Positions 33,992-42,595 of a stretch of DNA of 64,000 nucleotides are shown here, piece after piece; position 1 is the first letter of the stretch; each line of letters opens with the position of its first letter. The notes under the pieces are model-generated. The model did not search any database and was not told the DNA's origin. It saw only the letters and a program-made list of their open reading frames with translations. Source of the DNA: an uncultured Collinsella sp. Lineage in GTDB: Bacteria > Actinomycetota > Coriobacteriia > Coriobacteriales > Coriobacteriaceae. The position numbers and the translations under genes are program-made. The stretch covers positions 38,630 through 102,629 of the forward strand of contig UQIW01000005.1 in assembly GCA_900541235.1 (NCBI GenBank), written 5' to 3'.

Positions 33992-34717
33992 CTACGCAAC
34001 ATCCCAAGGCTGGAGTTCGTCGCCCAGGCGAACGATGCAGTCATAGAGCACGGTGTGGCGCTCGGCTGGGTTGGCATCCCGATGAAAATGCCCGTAGTAC
34101 CAGCGCTTGTAGTCCAAGCGGTCTTCCAGCTCATCGAAAAACGCCGTAAGTCGGTCAACGTCGGGGCAATTCCAGCCAGGTGCCGGATAGAGCGTGGGCG
34201 AAAGCATGCGCGTAGAGCAGGTGTGGGTGATCACGTAGTCGACCTTCCAACCCACGCTGTCGAGCTTTGCCCGCGCTTCCTCAAAGTTGCGCTCGTCCGG
34301 CAGTTCCTGCGGCCACCAGCTGGAATACGGAATGCGGTATTCTTTATCCACGCTCGTGGCGCCGCCCATAGTAAAGATCGTTGAGTCATCGAGCTCAAAA
34401 ATCTCGGCACGCGCCAGACGCCGTATGGGAGAGGCATCCGACAGGCGCTGCGTCAGCCCACCGTGCCACAACTCCATGGGGCGTTCCGCCCAGTGATCGA
34501 AACGCTCGTGGTTGCCGTCGACAAACAGTACGGTATAGGGACGCGATTCCAACCAGGCGATATCAGCGCACTCCTCGGCAGAGAAATCCCACGGAAAGCC
34601 AAAGTCGCCCGCGACAATCAGATAGTCGTCGCTCGTCAGACTATCCCCAAGCTCCCAATCGCGCAGCTTTTGCATGTCGAGACCGCCGTGAATATCGCCC
34701 GTCACATAGACCGTCAT
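33992..34717 (-). CDS. Calcineurin-like metallophosphoesterase
   Basis: A 241-residue phosphoesterase with the metal motifs in order: GDIHG (residues 7-11), GDFGFPW, GNHERFDHW, ITHTCST and YGHFHRD. Both metal sites appear complete. The substrate is unknown. The start codon overlaps the stop of the upstream phosphoesterase gene (ATGA), so the two are translated as a coupled pair. They are not close copies of each other. Confidence 0.9.
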   Translation of the reverse strand: MTVYVTGDIHGGLDMQKLRDWELGDSLTSDDYLIVAGDFGFPWDFSAEECADIAWLESRPYTVLFVDGNHERFDHWAERPMELWHGGLTQRLSDASPIRRLARAEIFELDDSTIFTMGGATSVDKEYRIPYSSWWPQELPDERNFEEARAKLDSVGWKVDYVITHTCSTRMLSPTLYPAPGWNCPDVDRLTAFFDELEDRLDYKRWYYGHFHRDANPAERHTVLYDCIVRLGDELQPWDVA

Positions 34718-35352
34718 CGGATCACCACTTCCCTCTTATAACTTTCGAGATCGTGCTCGACCTGCTCGTCGCCCGTGGCATTGACCCACCACGGCCATTT
34801 AACGCAACACATCGGCTCGTCTACCTGCGCAAACCAAGCTTTGAGCTCCTCCAAGCTCACCGGGGCGTAGCTGTTGGCGTCCACGCCCACGTCATAGCGC
34901 AGCAGTCCCTGCCTGCGGTTGAACTCGTTGTATGCGCCGCCGCAACTGTGGATATGCCCGTGCAAATGCCAGCCGCCGTGCGACATGCCCTGCCAGTCGG
35001 CCATGGGATAGTGGCTCAGCACGATTTTCTGCCGATCGATCTTGAGCACGCAAATGAGCGGCTCGACGATAAAAGCATCCGCTACGGCAGGCTGCGTCCA
35101 GTCTTTGTCGTGGTTGCCGGGCAGTAGGTGGACGTGTTTACAGACAATGCTTTTGCGCAGCTCATGGGCATCTTGGACCGTCATCTTAAAGCTAAAGTCG
35201 CCCAAGATGTAGAGCTCATCATCCGCAGCGACCTTGCTGTTAATGTTGGCGACCATGGCATCGTTCATCTGCGCAACAGTCGACCAAGGTCTATCGCTAA
35301 GCCGTAGCATGTTCTCGTGTCCAAAGTGAGTATCGCTGGTAAACCAGATCAC
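34714..35352 (-). CDS. Calcineurin-like metallophosphoesterase (second of a coupled pair)
   Basis: About 212 residues. Metal motifs are SDTHFGHENML, ILGDFSF, LLPGNHDKDW, LSHYPM and HLHGHIHS. This pattern fits the group of small phage/bacterial phosphoesterases starting IWFTSDTHFGH. The start is taken as GTG at 35352 because AGGAGG lies five bases before it and the family N-terminus begins there; an ATG ten codons upstream has no ribosome site. It overlaps the next gene by four bases. Confidence 0.88.
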   Translation of the reverse strand: MIWFTSDTHFGHENMLRLSDRPWSTVAQMNDAMVANINSKVAADDELYILGDFSFKMTVQDAHELRKSIVCKHVHLLPGNHDKDWTQPAVADAFIVEPLICVLKIDRQKIVLSHYPMADWQGMSHGGWHLHGHIHSCGGAYNEFNRRQGLLRYDVGVDANSYAPVSLEELKAWFAQVDEPMCCVKWPWWVNATGDEQVEHDLESYKREVVIR

Positions 35353-35392
35353 GGGGACCTCCTGTTGCTGCGGGGTATCCATCCCTTAGGGC

Positions 35393-35632
35393 CTACCCCT
35401 CGTTCTTCCATCCAAACGGGTCGAGCACCCAAAAGATCAAATCGAGCGCGCCACCGGTCATCATGGCGCCGGCAAGGGCCATGCAAACGTGCAGAGAGCT
35501 AGCACTTCGGAGCACGTCGAATGGCCCCAGAACAGCCAACAGCGCGACCGCTGCACCGGCTACGCACAGCGCAAGGCACGGCCCCGCGTCCTTGACGCAC
35601 TTCTTTGCAAGGTGCTTGGTGTTGTCACTCAT
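35393..35632 (-). CDS. Small membrane protein of unknown function
   Basis: A 79-residue protein with two hydrophobic segments (CLALCVAGAAVALLAVLG and VCMALAGAMMTGGALDLIFW) after a basic N-terminus (TKHLAKKCVKDAG). AAGGAG lies ten bases before the ATG. It is 40 bases upstream of the phosphoesterase pair and on the same strand. I do not recognise the family. Confidence 0.65.
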   Translation of the reverse strand: MSDNTKHLAKKCVKDAGPCLALCVAGAAVALLAVLGPFDVLRSASSLHVCMALAGAMMTGGALDLIFWVLDPFGWKNEG

Positions 35633-35742
35633 CGATATCGAACTCCTTAGAGGGTCGTTGCTTGAATTCGCGCCGCCGCGGCAGAGCAGAGCGGCAGGGT
35701 AAGTGTCACATGTCGTGCGGACACAGCTGAAAGCCCTCGCGC

Positions 35743-35784
35743 AAAAAACAGCGCGCCGCAGGATTCGCATCACCTGCGGCGCGC
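35743..35784 (-). terminator. Terminator downstream of the first DUF4143 ATPase
   Basis: Perfect 12-bp stem GCGCGCCGCAGG / CCTGCGGCGCGC, then UGUUUUUU on the minus strand. It lies 134 bases after the ATPase stop. The rest of the 285-base gap shows nothing else. Confidence 0.8.
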
Positions 35785-35917
35785 CGAAAATGATCCGCTT
35801 TCCTCCATCCCCAACGGATCAGCTGAGTTGGTGCCGCCCGACGGAAAGGAAGAGGCCGGCGGCGTCACGAGCTGTGGCAATGTCGCTAGGCATAGAAAAA
35901 GACGCGCTCCAAACGCC

Positions 35918-37213
35918 CTAAGCCCCAAGCCTACCCATTAAGAAATCGACTGCAGAAACGATTTTGATGCCGTCGATGTCGGTCGGATGGCTCCCCTGAC
36001 GAACGACGATGATCTTCTCGTAACCGCCCGTAATCTTCTCGAGCGACCTGAGCTCAAATGGACGCAGTTCGCGCTTGCGCGTCGCCTCCTCGTCAATCGA
36101 CTCTGTGACCTGAATAAACTTACGATCCGAGCCGTCGCCTATCGCAACAAAGTCGATTTCGGCATCTCGAAGATGACCCGTGAAGACCTGGTATCCGTCA
36201 TAGACAAGGCGATTGTAAACAGCATTTTCGAGAACACGCCCGCTGTCGCTGCCGCGATACCCATCCAAGAAAGCTCGAAGCCCCAGATCCTCAATGTAGA
36301 ACTTGCCACCGGTCTTCAAAATGTCCCGACCCTTAATATCAAATCGGCGCGCGTGCGAGAAGATATAGGTCTCCTCAAGGGCAGACACACAAGTATCCAC
36401 GACGCCGTGCGAGGATTTCGCCCCGTTCTCTGCCAGCGTTCCAACGATCTTATTAATTGATGTCGGGTTTGAAATGTTATCAGCCAAGTAGGAAGTGACG
36501 CGGTCGAGCACACTCCTGCTCGTCACCGACCGTCTACCCCGACGCGCCTCGCGAGCCAAAATGTCGCGCCCGACGATTGTTTGGTACGTGCTCCAGATAT
36601 AGTCCTTCATTTCCTGCTCCGGTAGCTTTGAAGCAGCGAGAAACGGCAGGCCTCCAAACGTAAGATAACGGTCGAGAAGATCGTCGAGCGCAACGATGTC
36701 CTCCCGACCAAAAACAGCGAGCCTATTCGTGACGTCAGTCGGACCAAGAAAGTCGACATATTCCGAAAAAGTGAGCGGATGCATCCGAATCTCGACATAC
36801 CTGCCCGAGATTAAGGTCGCAATCTCTGACGAGAGGAGAAAAGCATTCGAGCCCGTAACATATATATCGCAGTCCCGGTCGACACGAAGTGCGTTAATCG
36901 CCTTCTCCCATCCGGCAACCTCCTGGAGCTCGTCGAAGAAGAGATAGCACCTCTTACCAGCAGGCATTAGGCCGTCGACGTGGCGGTAAAGCTCTCGCCA
37001 ATCACGCACGCCCTCCAGCTCAAACGACTCCATCTTAAAGGTCAAAAGACATTCGGATGGAACGCCGTTATCCTCAAGATGTTTGCGCATCATGTCCAGA
37101 AGCGTCGATTTGCCACAACGGCGCATACCCGTTACGACCTTGATGACATCCGCATCACGAAAGGCGATCAACTTTTCGAGATATCGATTTCTAGGAACCA
37201 TCCGTTTATCCAT
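35918..37213 (-). CDS. AAA-type ATPase with C-terminal DUF4143 domain (copy 1)
   Basis: About 431 residues. The P-loop is GMRRCGKSTLL near residue 29, Walker B is YLFFDELQEV, and sensor-1 is YVTGSNAFLLS. The C-terminal third is the DUF4143 domain, with the nuclease-like core EIDFVAIGDG and a following FIQVTES strand. This E-D-x-Q/K arrangement resembles the PD-(D/E)XK fold. The family is abundant in gut bacteria and archaea and its role is unproven. Start 37213 is one of two nearby ATGs. Codon use is less GC-biased than neighbouring housekeeping genes. The upstream region carries a 40-base direct repeat. Confidence 0.85.
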   Translation of the reverse strand: MDKRMVPRNRYLEKLIAFRDADVIKVVTGMRRCGKSTLLDMMRKHLEDNGVPSECLLTFKMESFELEGVRDWRELYRHVDGLMPAGKRCYLFFDELQEVAGWEKAINALRVDRDCDIYVTGSNAFLLSSEIATLISGRYVEIRMHPLTFSEYVDFLGPTDVTNRLAVFGREDIVALDDLLDRYLTFGGLPFLAASKLPEQEMKDYIWSTYQTIVGRDILAREARRGRRSVTSRSVLDRVTSYLADNISNPTSINKIVGTLAENGAKSSHGVVDTCVSALEETYIFSHARRFDIKGRDILKTGGKFYIEDLGLRAFLDGYRGSDSGRVLENAVYNRLVYDGYQVFTGHLRDAEIDFVAIGDGSDRKFIQVTESIDEEATRKRELRPFELRSLEKITGGYEKIIVVRQGSHPTDIDGIKIVSAVDFLMGRLGA

Positions 37214-37227
37214 CGCCCGCCCCAATC

Positions 37228-37300
37228 TGCAAGTTTTTCTCACAGCATGACAAGAACTTGCGAGTTTTGCAAGTTTTTCTCACGTAGCGACAAGACCCTG
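37228..37300. repeat. Direct repeat upstream of DUF4143 ATPase copy 1
   Basis: TGCAAGTTTTTCTCAC occurs at 37228-37243 and again at 37268-37283, period 40. The following bases are also partly shared (GACAAGA). The rest of the 380-base gap to the helicase gene (37214-37595) shows no gene. Confidence 0.75.
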
Positions 37301-37595
37301 CATATCCGTCCGTGGCCATTTGCAGTCGGATTCCGGCGAGGCTATGACAAGCAGCTTGCCACATGGCCGACACGGAGCCATGGCATGCGCGGAATCTTGG
37401 GGGCAGGACTTCTCCCAGCAGCCTATAAGACGAAAACACATACATATAGATAGAGAGGGGCCCAGCAAGACACGGCACCAAGGCCGCAGCCACAAACTTG
37501 AGTAGCCGATAGTCTAAAAATCACATACGCCCAAAACACGAACGATCGATCTGTTATCCTGGCGCCAACATAGTCTTTCGAAAGGTTTGGCCGGG

Positions 37596-40472
37596 ATGAC
37601 TACGCAGCAGCAGATTGATATTGAATTCGACTCGCTTGCACGCGAGAACGATTCACCCAAGCTCATCGCCAACTCGAAGGCGACAGGCGGAACACTACTA
37701 TCCGTTATGAAGGAGCAGCTCTCAACCTGCAGCTCTTTTGACTTTTGCGTAGCGTTTGTTGCAGACGGCGGCCTTCAAATCCTGGTCGAGGCGTTCCAGG
37801 AGCTCAAGCAGCGTGGCATTAAGGGCAGGCTGCTCACGTCCACCTATCTCAACTTCAACTCACCCGATGCCTTTCGCAAGCTCCTGGAATACGGCAACAT
37901 AGAAGTTCGCGTATTCCAGGGTAATTTGCATGCTAAGGGATACATTTTTGATAAGGGAGAAACCAGCACGGTCATCGTCGGCAGCTCCAACATGACGCAG
38001 ACCGCCCTCACCTGTAATAAAGAATGGAACGTGCTGTACCAGACCGTTGAAAACAGCCGCTTGCTCGGAGAGCTTAGAGGTGAGTTCAATTCGCTGTGGA
38101 GCGACGCCTCGACTGTTGCGCTTTCCCAAGACTGGATTGACAACTATGCCGCATATCGATCGGCGCGTCCGACAAAGCCCAAATCGAAACCGACGTTCCA
38201 GGCAACTGTTAGCCCAACCACGAACGACCTCGAAGAAATCAAGCCCAATAAAATGCAGCAGCGCGCCCTTGAGGCGCTCGGTGCAATCCACCGTAAGGGC
38301 GAGACTCGCGCCCTGCTGGTCTCGGCAACCGGCACTGGCAAGACCTTCCTTTCGGCGTTCGACGTGCTCGCAACTAAACCCCGGCGCGTCCTCTTTCTTG
38401 CGCACCGCCGGCGCATTATAGACGCCTCCCGTGCAAGCTACGAACGGCTCTTAGGTAGTACCTATACGTTCGACACCTATCAAACTGGCAAGAATACAAG
38501 CAATGCTACCTGTGTGTTTGCCATGTGTTCTTCGGTCGCCAAACATCTGAGCGATTTCCGTCCCGATGAGTTCGACTACATCGTCGTCGACGAGGCCCAC
38601 CGCACGGGATCTCAGGGCTACCAATCCATCATGTCGCACTTTACGCCTCGGTTTTATCTGGGCATGACTGCTACACCCAATCGCACCGACGGCTATGACG
38701 TCTTTGCCCTTTTCAATCACGTCATCGCGTTCCAGATCACGCTGCAGGACGCTTTGTCCGAGGAGATGCTAGCCCCCTTCCATTATTTTGGCGTTCACGA
38801 TCTGGAGATTGACGATGAGACGGTCGAAAATACCGCCCTGTTCGGGCGCTTAACGTCCGACGAGCGTGTGCGTCACATCACCGAGAAGATCGAAGAATAT
38901 AGCGTCGCCAAAAGCAACCGCAGGGGCTTAATTTTCTGCAATCGAAACGCCGAGGCCAAAGAACTGTCGCGCAAATTCAACGCTCTCGAATATCGAACGG
39001 CTGCGATTAGCGGTCAAGATCCCGATGAAGTCCGCGATGCCGTTATCAGCCGACTTGAAGCCGGCGAGCTCGAGTATATTTTCTCGGTCGATATCATGAA
39101 CGAAGGCGTCGACATCCCCTCGCTCAATCAGATCATCATGCTTCGACGCACCGACTCCGCAATCATCTTTATTCAACAGCTCGGACGAGGTTTGCGTCTG
39201 AATGATGGTAAGGAATACACACTGGTGCTCGACTTTATTGGCAACTACCAGAACAACTTTTTGGTGCCCATCGCGCTTTCGGGTGACAAAACGTACAACA
39301 AAGATCGCCTGCGCCGTCTCGTCCAAGAGGGCGATTCGACGGTCCCCGGATGCTCGACCGTGAGCTTCGATCGTATTTCCGAGGCACGCATCTACAAGGC
39401 CATCGATGGCGGCGATTTCACCTCCGTCAGGTTTTTGAAAAACGAATATCTCGACTTGCGCCAAAGACTCGGCAAGATTCCCTCGCTGCTCGAATTTGAT
39501 CGTAACGGCTCCATCGATCCGCTGCTTATCTTCAAGAATAGCGGCTTGGGGTCCTACCACGCATTTCTATCTAAATACGAGCCGGACTACACGGTTCAAT
39601 TTTCCTCTGATCAAACCAAGATTCTCAAATTTATTTCTCAAAAGCTCGCCGCGGGCAAGCGTTTCGAAGACCTCTATTTGCTTCAAACGCTCGTCGAAGC
39701 CGGACACGAGGGCTACCGGCATATGCGCGAGGCTGCGCTTAGGAACTACCGTGCACAACTTAGGGACAGCGCCGTTAGGTCAGCAATCGCAGTCCTTAAG
39801 GGCGACTTCGCCACTCCCAAGGACTTCGTTTCCCTGCTTATTGACGATGGATGCGGACCTCGTCTGACCGAAGTGTTTGCGAGCGCCCTGCGCAACGCAG
39901 AGTTCAAGCGTCAGATTCTCGAGGTGCTGGATTTTGGCATTGCGCGTAACCGACTCGGCTATGCCGAAACATACGAAAACACGAATTTCGTTCTCAACGC
40001 CAAGTACACGTACGAAGAGGTTTGCCGCTTGATGAACTGGGAAAAGAACATCAACGGCCAAAATCTTGGCGGCTACTTCTACGACGAGAAGACCAATACA
40101 TTCCCCGTGTTTATTAACTATGACAAGGCACCCGACATTAGCGAGTCCATTCAGTATGAAGACCGCTTTGTTTCGCCGAGTAAGCTAGTTGCAATCTCTA
40201 AGAACAACCGCACGCTCAACTCCCCCGAGATTCAGCGCCTGCAGGCATGGCCAGGAAACGGCCTGAAGACGTATTTGTTTATGCGTAAGAACAAGGACGA
40301 TAAGGGCGGTAAGGAGTTCTATTTCTTAGGCGAAATGCATCCGACTGGCGAGTTCAAAGCTATTAAAACTAAGAGCGGCGACAACGCCGTCGAAATCGAA
40401 TATGAACTCAATGCGCCCGTGCGTCAGGACATTTACGAGTTTATGCTCAGCGATCTTAGTGAAGCCGAGTAA
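37596..40472 (+). CDS. Phospholipase-D-like nuclease / DEAH superfamily 2 helicase / DUF3427 fusion
   Basis: A 958-residue protein. An N-terminal phospholipase-D-like domain (about 20-175) has one HxK motif (H112, K114) followed by VGSSNMTQ. The helicase core has P-loop ATGTGKTF (244-251), the DEAH box at 332-335 and MTATPNR at 357-363. Motif VI, QLGRGLRLNDGKEYTLVLDF, lies near residue 530. The C-terminal 400 residues fit DUF3427. One HKD motif per chain implies a dimeric nuclease, as in restriction-type PLD enzymes. Such fusions resemble DNA-restriction or repair enzymes (inference). The start is ATG 37596; an in-frame TTG nine bases earlier is less likely. Codon use is less GC-biased than average. 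It is convergent with a Nudix gene. Confidence 0.88.
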   Translation: MTTQQQIDIEFDSLARENDSPKLIANSKATGGTLLSVMKEQLSTCSSFDFCVAFVADGGLQILVEAFQELKQRGIKGRLLTSTYLNFNSPDAFRKLLEYGNIEVRVFQGNLHAKGYIFDKGETSTVIVGSSNMTQTALTCNKEWNVLYQTVENSRLLGELRGEFNSLWSDASTVALSQDWIDNYAAYRSARPTKPKSKPTFQATVSPTTNDLEEIKPNKMQQRALEALGAIHRKGETRALLVSATGTGKTFLSAFDVLATKPRRVLFLAHRRRIIDASRASYERLLGSTYTFDTYQTGKNTSNATCVFAMCSSVAKHLSDFRPDEFDYIVVDEAHRTGSQGYQSIMSHFTPRFYLGMTATPNRTDGYDVFALFNHVIAFQITLQDALSEEMLAPFHYFGVHDLEIDDETVENTALFGRLTSDERVRHITEKIEEYSVAKSNRRGLIFCNRNAEAKELSRKFNALEYRTAAISGQDPDEVRDAVISRLEAGELEYIFSVDIMNEGVDIPSLNQIIMLRRTDSAIIFIQQLGRGLRLNDGKEYTLVLDFIGNYQNNFLVPIALSGDKTYNKDRLRRLVQEGDSTVPGCSTVSFDRISEARIYKAIDGGDFTSVRFLKNEYLDLRQRLGKIPSLLEFDRNGSIDPLLIFKNSGLGSYHAFLSKYEPDYTVQFSSDQTKILKFISQKLAAGKRFEDLYLLQTLVEAGHEGYRHMREAALRNYRAQLRDSAVRSAIAVLKGDFATPKDFVSLLIDDGCGPRLTEVFASALRNAEFKRQILEVLDFGIARNRLGYAETYENTNFVLNAKYTYEEVCRLMNWEKNINGQNLGGYFYDEKTNTFPVFINYDKAPDISESIQYEDRFVSPSKLVAISKNNRTLNSPEIQRLQAWPGNGLKTYLFMRKNKDDKGGKEFYFLGEMHPTGEFKAIKTKSGDNAVEIEYELNAPVRQDIYEFMLSDLSEAE

Positions 40473-40476
40473 CAAA

Positions 40477-40511
40477 AAGGAGCGAGGCACCATGTGGCGC
40501 TCGCTCCTTTC
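40477..40511. terminator. Bidirectional terminator between helicase and Nudix genes
   Basis: Perfect 11-bp stem AAAGGAGCGAG / CTCGCTCCTTT with A- and T-rich flanks. It fills the space between the two convergent stops. Confidence 0.85.
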
Positions 40512-40916
40512 TTACTTAAGTCCGTTAAGTCCGAGTTTCTTTTCGAGCTCCCTAACGACTTTAACGTCCGCCGGAAGCCAATCGACATCCCACAGGTTAT
40601 TGGTATCGAGCCACTTCATGTCCTCGTGAGCGTGCTCTTTGAACTCCCCCGAAAGGATGGTAGCTAGGTAACACTGCATCGACAGGTGGAACGTCTCGTA
40701 ATCGTGTTCGACCGTGCAAAGATAGTCGAGGTTACCGATCGTGACCTCGAGCTCTTCTTGAATCTCGCGCACGATTGCCTGCTCGCCGGTCTCGCCCGGC
40801 TCGAGCTTGCCGCCCGGAAACTCCCAGCCGTCTTTAAACTCGCCGTAGCCACGCTGGCAGCTCAGGATTTTCCCGTCCTTCTGAATAATTGCCGCTGCAA
40901 CATTGATTGATTTCAT
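40512..40916 (-). CDS. Nudix hydrolase, MutT (8-oxo-dGTP diphosphatase) type
   Basis: A 134-residue Nudix protein. The Nudix box runs from G36 to V58 (GKLEPGE ... REIQEELEV), with catalytic R50, E51, E54 and E55 present; the last glycine of the consensus is Glu. The N-terminus (INVAAAIIQKDGKILSCQRG) is typical of (deoxy)nucleoside triphosphate pyrophosphohydrolases that clean oxidised precursors. It is convergent with the helicase-nuclease gene, 39 bases apart. Nudix genes recur beside DUF3427 helicases in my recollection, so a functional link is possible. Confidence 0.88.
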   Translation of the reverse strand: MKSINVAAAIIQKDGKILSCQRGYGEFKDGWEFPGGKLEPGETGEQAIVREIQEELEVTIGNLDYLCTVEHDYETFHLSMQCYLATILSGEFKEHAHEDMKWLDTNNLWDVDWLPADVKVVRELEKKLGLNGLK

Positions 40917-41248
40917 AACTAGTTATCACCTCTCCAGTTGAGCCCAACCAGTATAGGTGATCGACCGCCCGCCATGTCCCAGTCGCCTAAAAACCGCCCG
41001 CTCGACCAACCCTTGGCACCGCTTTACTACCGGCACCCCATCCCCCGCTATCGAGGTCCAATACTTCCCCACCGCCGCGCAAAAACTCATCCAACATTAA
41101 TCTTGGCTCAAGAATCGCTTAATCTATAACCTGCACTATAGAGTTCGACCAAGGGCGGGGCGGCGCCGCGCAACGCAGGCCGCCGAACGCAATGCTCGCG
41201 CCCGGGCAAATCGCCCGGCGTCGCGCCCATCGAACGAAAGGACAGGTC
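40917..41248. other. Intergenic region with promoter for the UBA/two-component genes
   Basis: 332 bases without a convincing gene. It contains the promoter listed at 41103-41130 and a short hairpin (CCGGGC / GCCCGG) at about 41205-41220 in the leader. A 63-codon frame at 40938 has no ribosome site and poor composition. Confidence 0.5.
41103..41130 (+). promoter_or_regulatory. Candidate promoter upstream of the UBA-like gene
   Basis: TTGGCT and TATAAC are separated by 16 bases. The 5' leader would be about 110 bases. Confidence 0.5.
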
Positions 41249-41791
41249 ATGGACGACCTCGAAAAAGTTGAAACCATCCGCACCAAGTGCAACGTGAGCT
41301 ACACCGATGCAAAGGCAGCGCTCGACGCCGCCGACGGCAACGTCCTGGATGCCATCATTTGGCTCGAGTCGCAGGGCAAGACCCAGACTACGTCGGCGCA
41401 CGCCGCCACCGAGTCCGCGCCGGTCGACGAGCCCTCGGCCGAGATGGTCGCCGCGCAGGCCGCCTACGAAAAGTCGAGCGAAAAGACCGATTTCTCCAAG
41501 AAGATGGACAGCGTGTGGGAGTACCTCAAAAAGCTCTTCCGCCTGAGCCTGGACACCAAGTTTATCGCCACACGCCGCGATGCAATCATCCTCAACATCC
41601 CCATCCTGATCCCCATCGTCGCCCTGTTTGCCTGGGGCGCCACGATTTGGCTGATGCTGCTTGGCCTGTTCTTTGGTATGCGCTACCGCATCGACAGCGA
41701 CGGCGACGTGCCCGGCAGCATCAACAACCTGATGGACCACGCCGCCGACGCCGCGGACGGCATCAAGCAAAATCTGAACGACGACAAGTAA
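41249..41791 (+). CDS. UBA-like/DUF4342 domain protein with one membrane segment
   Basis: A 180-residue protein. The N-terminal 45 residues form a UBA-like three-helix module (VETIRTKCNVSYTDAKAALDAADGNVLDAIIWLE), similar to the N-terminus of elongation factor Ts. A low-complexity linker follows. A C-terminal DUF4342-like part holds one long hydrophobic stretch (ILIPIVALFAWGATIWLMLLGLFFG). Function is unknown. It lies 18 bases before a two-component regulator on the same strand, so it may belong to the same signalling unit. Confidence 0.8.
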   Translation: MDDLEKVETIRTKCNVSYTDAKAALDAADGNVLDAIIWLESQGKTQTTSAHAATESAPVDEPSAEMVAAQAAYEKSSEKTDFSKKMDSVWEYLKKLFRLSLDTKFIATRRDAIILNIPILIPIVALFAWGATIWLMLLGLFFGMRYRIDSDGDVPGSINNLMDHAADAADGIKQNLNDDK

Positions 41792-41809
41792 TCGCAGATA
41801 GGGGCACGT

Positions 41810-42595
41810 ATGGCACGAATCCTGATCGTAGAGGACGAAGAGAAAATCGCCCGCTTTGTGACGCTCGAGCTTGAGCACGAGGGCTATCAGGTGGAACACG
41901 CTGCCGATGGCCGCACCGCCGTTGACCTGGCGCTGGAGCGCAACTACGATCTGATTCTGCTCGATGTGCTGTTGCCGCAGCTCAACGGCATGGAGGTGCT
42001 GCGACGCGTCCGCAAGCACAAGGATGTGCCGGTGATTATGGTCACCGCGCGCGATGCCGTGATGGACAAGGTGGCCGGGCTCGACGCCGGTGCTGACGAT
42101 TACCTGACCAAGCCGTTTGCGATTGAGGAGCTGTTCGCACGGATCCGCGTGGCGCTAAAGCGCTCGGAGGCCGTGCGGGCGGCTTCGGGCGTTGGCGGCG
42201 CCGGTGCCGGGGTGGGTATGGCGGGCGGCGCGGCCGGGAACGCCGCTGCGATGCCCCCGGTCAGCGGCTCGACCCAGGCATCCGCCTTGCCCTCCCCCGC
42301 CGCACTCACCGTGGGATTGGTCGTGCTCGATCCCGACCGCCGCGAAGTCACGGTCGGAGGCTCACCCATCGTGCTCACGGCCCGCGAGTTCGACGTCCTC
42401 GCCCTGCTTATGGCGCATGCCGAGACCGTGCTCACGCGCGAGCGCATCGCGCACGAAGCGCTGGGCTACGAATACGTGGGCGACACCAACAACGTCGACG
42501 TACACATCGCGCACCTGCGTGCCAAGATCGAGGACGCCGGCAGCGCCCGCATCATCCAGACCGTGCGCGGGGTGGGCTATGTCTGCCGTGCGTAA
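41810..42595 (+). CDS. OmpR-family response regulator
   Basis: A 261-residue regulator. The receiver domain has phospho-acceptor D52 (LLDVLLP), the acidic pair D9-E10 and a lysine in LTKPF. It is joined to the winged-helix domain (TAREFDVLALLMAHAETVLT ... VDVHIAHLRAKIED) by an unusually long, Gly/Ala/Pro-rich linker of about 45 residues. The 3' end overlaps the kinase gene by 17 bases. Confidence 0.93.
   Translation: MARILIVEDEEKIARFVTLELEHEGYQVEHAADGRTAVDLALERNYDLILLDVLLPQLNGMEVLRRVRKHKDVPVIMVTARDAVMDKVAGLDAGADDYLTKPFAIEELFARIRVALKRSEAVRAASGVGGAGAGVGMAGGAAGNAAAMPPVSGSTQASALPSPAALTVGLVVLDPDRREVTVGGSPIVLTAREFDVLALLMAHAETVLTRERIAHEALGYEYVGDTNNVDVHIAHLRAKIEDAGSARIIQTVRGVGYVCRA

Noticed and set aside
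40938..41129. Possible 63-codon gene before the UBA-like protein
   Set aside because: No ribosome site, proline/histidine-rich composition without hydrophobic periodicity, and the promoter of the next gene lies at its 3' end.
42192..42578. Longer N-terminus for the HAMP-type sensor kinase
   Set aside because: The upstream part is the shifted-frame shadow of the response regulator's Gly/Ala linker and DNA-binding domain; the kinase N-terminus with its first membrane helix begins at 42579.
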